A model generated the notes under the pieces. That model was given only the letters and a program-made list of their open reading frames with translations, ran no database searches and was not told where the DNA came from. Below, one piece after another: positions 61,623 to 64,000 of a DNA stretch of 64,000 bases. Source of the stretch: Limanda limanda. Lineage: Eukaryota > Chordata > Actinopteri > Pleuronectiformes > Pleuronectidae. The translations under genes and the position numbers were made by a program. The first letter of the stretch is position 1, and each line of letters opens with the position of its first letter. The stretch lies in the NCBI RefSeq assembly GCF_963576545.1, contig NW_026870560.1, positions 932,501 through 996,500 on the forward strand, written 5' to 3'.

Positions 61623-64000
61623 AGTCTCTCCGACCTTCACAAAAAAGGTTATTCAAGAATATCTCCTCAGATTTGGGGGAATTTCGTCGGTCGACCTCTT
61701 CCGAAGGTCGTACAAGCTCGGGGATGGTACCAATCGATCTGCAGGACCCAAATTAGTCCAGATGCAACCACTTTCCAAGTCTCTCCGACCTTCACAAAAA
61801 AAGTTATTCAAGAATATCTCTTTCTCCTATGTGCTTTCATCCCTAACCCTAACCCTAACCCTTCCGAAAGTCGGAGAAGCTCAAGGATGGTACCGATCGA
61901 TGCGCGTTACCCCATTTAGTAGGGGTAGAGCCTACTTGCAAGTCTCTCCGACCTTCACAAAAAAAGTTATTCAAGAATATCTCCTCAGATTTGGGGGAAT
62001 TTCGTCGGTCGACCTCTTCCAAAGGTCGTACAAGCTCGGGGATGGTACCAATCGATCCGCAGGACCCAAATTAGTCCAGATGCAACCACTTTCCAAGTCT
62101 CTCCGACCTTCACAAAAAAAGTTATTCAAGAATATCTCTTTCTCCTATGTGCTTTCATCCCTAACCCTAACCCTAACCCTTCCGAAAGTCGGAGAAGCTC
62201 AAGGATGGTACCGATCGATGCGCGCTACCCCATTTAGTGGGGGTAGAGCCTACTTGCAAGTCTCTCCGACCTTCACAAAAAAAGTTATTCAAGAATATCT
62301 CTTTCTCCTATGTGCTTTCATCCCTAACCCTAACCCTAACCCTTCCGAAAGTCGGAGAAGCTCAAGGATGGTACCGATCGATGCGCGCAACCCCATTTAG
62401 TGGGGGTAGAGCCTACTTGCAAGTCTCTCCGACCTTCACAAAAAAGGTTATTCAAGAATATCTCCTCAGATTTGGGGGAATTTCGTCGGTCGACCTCTTC
62501 CGAAGGTCGTACAAGCTCGGGGATGGTACCAATCGATCCGCAGGACCCAAATTAGTCCAGATGCAACCACTTTCCAAGTCTCTCCGACCTTCACAAAAAA
62601 AGTTATTCAAGAATATCTCTTTCTCCTATGTGCTTTCATCCCTAACCCTAACCCTAACCCTTCCGAAAGTCGGAGAAGCTCAAGGATGGTACCGATCGAT
62701 GCGCGCTACCCCATTTAGTGGGGGTAGAGCCTACTTGCAAGTCTCTCCGACCTTCACAAAAAAAGTTATTCAAGAATATCTCCTCAGATTTGGGGGAATT
62801 TCGTCGGTCGACCTCTTCCAAAGGTCGTACAAGCTCGGGGATGGTACCAATCGATCCGCAGGACCCAAATTAGTCCAGATGCAACCACTTTCCAAGTCTC
62901 TCCGACCTTCACAAAAAAAGTTATTCAAGAATATCTCTTTCTCCTATGTGCTTTCATCCCTAACCCTAACCCTAACCCTTCCGAAAGTCGGAGAAGCTCA
63001 AGGATGGTACCGATCGATGCGCGTTACCCCATTTAGTGGGGGTAGAGCCTACTTGCAAGTCTCTCCGACCTTCACAAAAAAAGTTATTCAAGAATATCTC
63101 CTCAGATTTGGGGGAATTTCGTCGGTCGACCTCTTCCAAAGGTCGTACAAGCTCGGGGATGGTACCAATCGATCCGCAGGACCCAAATTAGTCCAGATGC
63201 AACCACTTTCCAAGTCTCTCCGACCTTCACAAAAAAAGTTATTCAAGAATATCTCTTTCTCCTATGTGCTTTCATCCCTAACCCTAACCCTAACCCTTCC
63301 GAAAGTCGGAGAAGCTCAAGGATGGTACCGATCGATGCGCGCTACCCCATTTAGTGGGGGTAGAGCCTACTTGCAAGTCTCTCCGACCTTCACAAAAAAA
63401 GTTATTCAAGAATATCTCTTTCTCCTATGTGCTTTCATCCCTAACCCTAACCCTAACCCTTCCGAAAGTCGGAGAAGCTCAAGGATGGTACCGATCGATG
63501 CGCGCAACCCCATTTAGTGGGGGTAGAGCCTACTTGCAAGTCTCTCCGACCTTCACAAAAAAGGTTATTCAAGAATATCTCCTCAGATTTGGGGGAATTT
63601 CGTCGGTCGACCTCTTCCGAAGGTCGTACAAGCTCGGGGATGGTACCAATCGATCCGCAGGACCCAAATTAGTCCAGATGCAACCACTTTCCAAGTCTCT
63701 CCGACCTTCACAAAAAAAGTTATTCAAGAATATCTCTTTCTCCTATGTGCTTTCATCCCTAACCCTAACCCTAACCCTTCCGAAAGTCGGAGAAGCTCAA
63801 GGATGGTACCGATCGATGCGCGCTACCCCATTTAGTGGGGGTAGAGCCTACTTGCAAGTCTCTCCGACCTTCACAAAAAAAGTTATTCAAGAATATCTCC
63901 TCAGATTTGGGGGAATTTCGTCGGTCGACCTCTTCCAAAGGTCGTACAAGCTCGGGGATGGTACCAATCGATCCGCAGGACCCAAATTAGTCCAGATGCA
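61623..64000 (+). repeat. B-rich right end, A and B nearly alternating
   Basis: B starts: 61623, 61941, 62422, 62740, 63058, 63539 and 63857 (cut by the window edge after 144 bp), with one or two A between. Seven B and eight A give a B share near one half, against about 28% overall. Two B subtypes alternate: those with AAAAAAGGTT in the box (61623, 62422, 63539) and those with CTTCCAAAGG (61941, 62740, 63058, 63857). A pentamer-like unit is being amplified here. Confidence 0.92.

Larger units (their letters stand above)
1..64000 (+). repeat. Tandem satellite array of A (163 bp) and B (155 bp) monomers, filling the window
   Basis: The window tiles completely into two related monomers in head-to-tail order: 289 A and 110 B, counting the cut A at the left edge and the cut B at the right edge. 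Monomer boundaries were set at the AGTCTCTCC motif. Summed lengths, including the 157-, 162-, 169- and 156-bp variants, equal 64,000 bp exactly. No monomer is inverted. Monomers of one type differ by only a few bases, which is typical of satellites homogenised by unequal crossing-over or gene conversion. GC of A is about 49%. No transposon, gene or unique spacer interrupts the array. The array continues beyond both edges, so its full size is unknown. A monomer near 160 bp with higher-order repeats is common for centromeric and subtelomeric satellites, but the sequence alone does not tell which this is. Confidence 0.98.

Noticed and set aside
62237..63517. Open frame of 426 codons on the plus strand, and hundreds of shorter overlapping frames
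   Set aside because: They are translations of the satellite. Monomers of 163 and 155 bp shift frame, the frames end at the same TAG in ATTTAGTGGGGGTAG, starts fall inside the repeat, and the same peptide pieces appear from different frames. There is no start context, codon bias or conserved domain.
1..64000. CRISPR array
   Set aside because: Repeats are directly adjacent without unique spacers, units are 155-163 bp, and telomeric tracts point to a eukaryote.
1..64000. Transposon, retroelement or rDNA spacer origin
   Set aside because: I saw no terminal repeats, target-site duplications, reverse transcriptase or transposase frames, or rRNA sequence. An rDNA spacer or transposon-tail ancestry cannot be excluded but has no support here.

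Overview
The whole 64 kb window is one uninterrupted tandem satellite array. I found no protein-coding gene, RNA gene, mobile element or unique sequence. Reading it monomer by monomer, it tiles exactly into 289 copies of monomer A (163 bp; the first is cut by the window edge) and 110 copies of monomer B (155 bp; the last is cut). Adding the length variants I located (eleven A of 157 bp, three A of 162 bp, one A of 169 bp, fourteen B of 156 bp) gives exactly 64,000 bp, so nothing is left unexplained at the monomer level. Every monomer lies in the same orientation.

Monomer A carries the telomere-type tract (CCCTAA)3CCC, the C-rich strand of TTAGGG repeats. Monomer B is a sister sequence. It has the same first 43 bp and an alignable last 79 bp (about 71% identical), but an unrelated 33-bp middle replaces the 41-bp middle of A that holds the telomeric tract. 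The array is therefore a telomere-repeat-bearing satellite. The organism is a eukaryote, most likely one with TTAGGG-type telomeres (animals, many fungi, some protists and some plant lineages). The species cannot be named from this sequence. Plausible locations are subtelomeric (telomere-associated sequence), pericentromeric or centromeric, or a heterochromatic knob. No flank is present to decide. If the tracts point the same way as the nearest true telomere, that chromosome end lies to the left.

Layout: 1-392 A monomers; 393-5707 four copies of an 8-monomer higher-order repeat (HOR) of 1288 bp, one with an extra A; 5708-13877 mixed BAA trimers (481 bp), BABAA pentamers (799 bp) and longer A runs; 13878-18697 a tandem duplication of a 15-monomer unit (2407 and 2413 bp); 18698-22704 a 956/799 bp duplication and neighbours; 22705-48445 a region built from six copies of a block that starts with an ACGTT-marked A and holds two 156-bp B monomers, with three copies enlarged to a 20-monomer, 3222-bp HOR; 48446-51954 pentamers plus three copies of a 637-bp unit with a damaged telomeric tract; 51955-58378 mixed; 58379-60497 thirteen A monomers in a row; 60498-64000 a B-rich end where A and B nearly alternate.

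The main biological interest lies in three things. Several hundred short, same-strand telomeric tracts with four G-runs are spaced roughly 160 bp or more apart. The HOR grammar never places two B monomers side by side. The copy-to-copy variants are rich in CpG transitions, which suggests cytosine methylation in the germline or the nucleus that is inherited.
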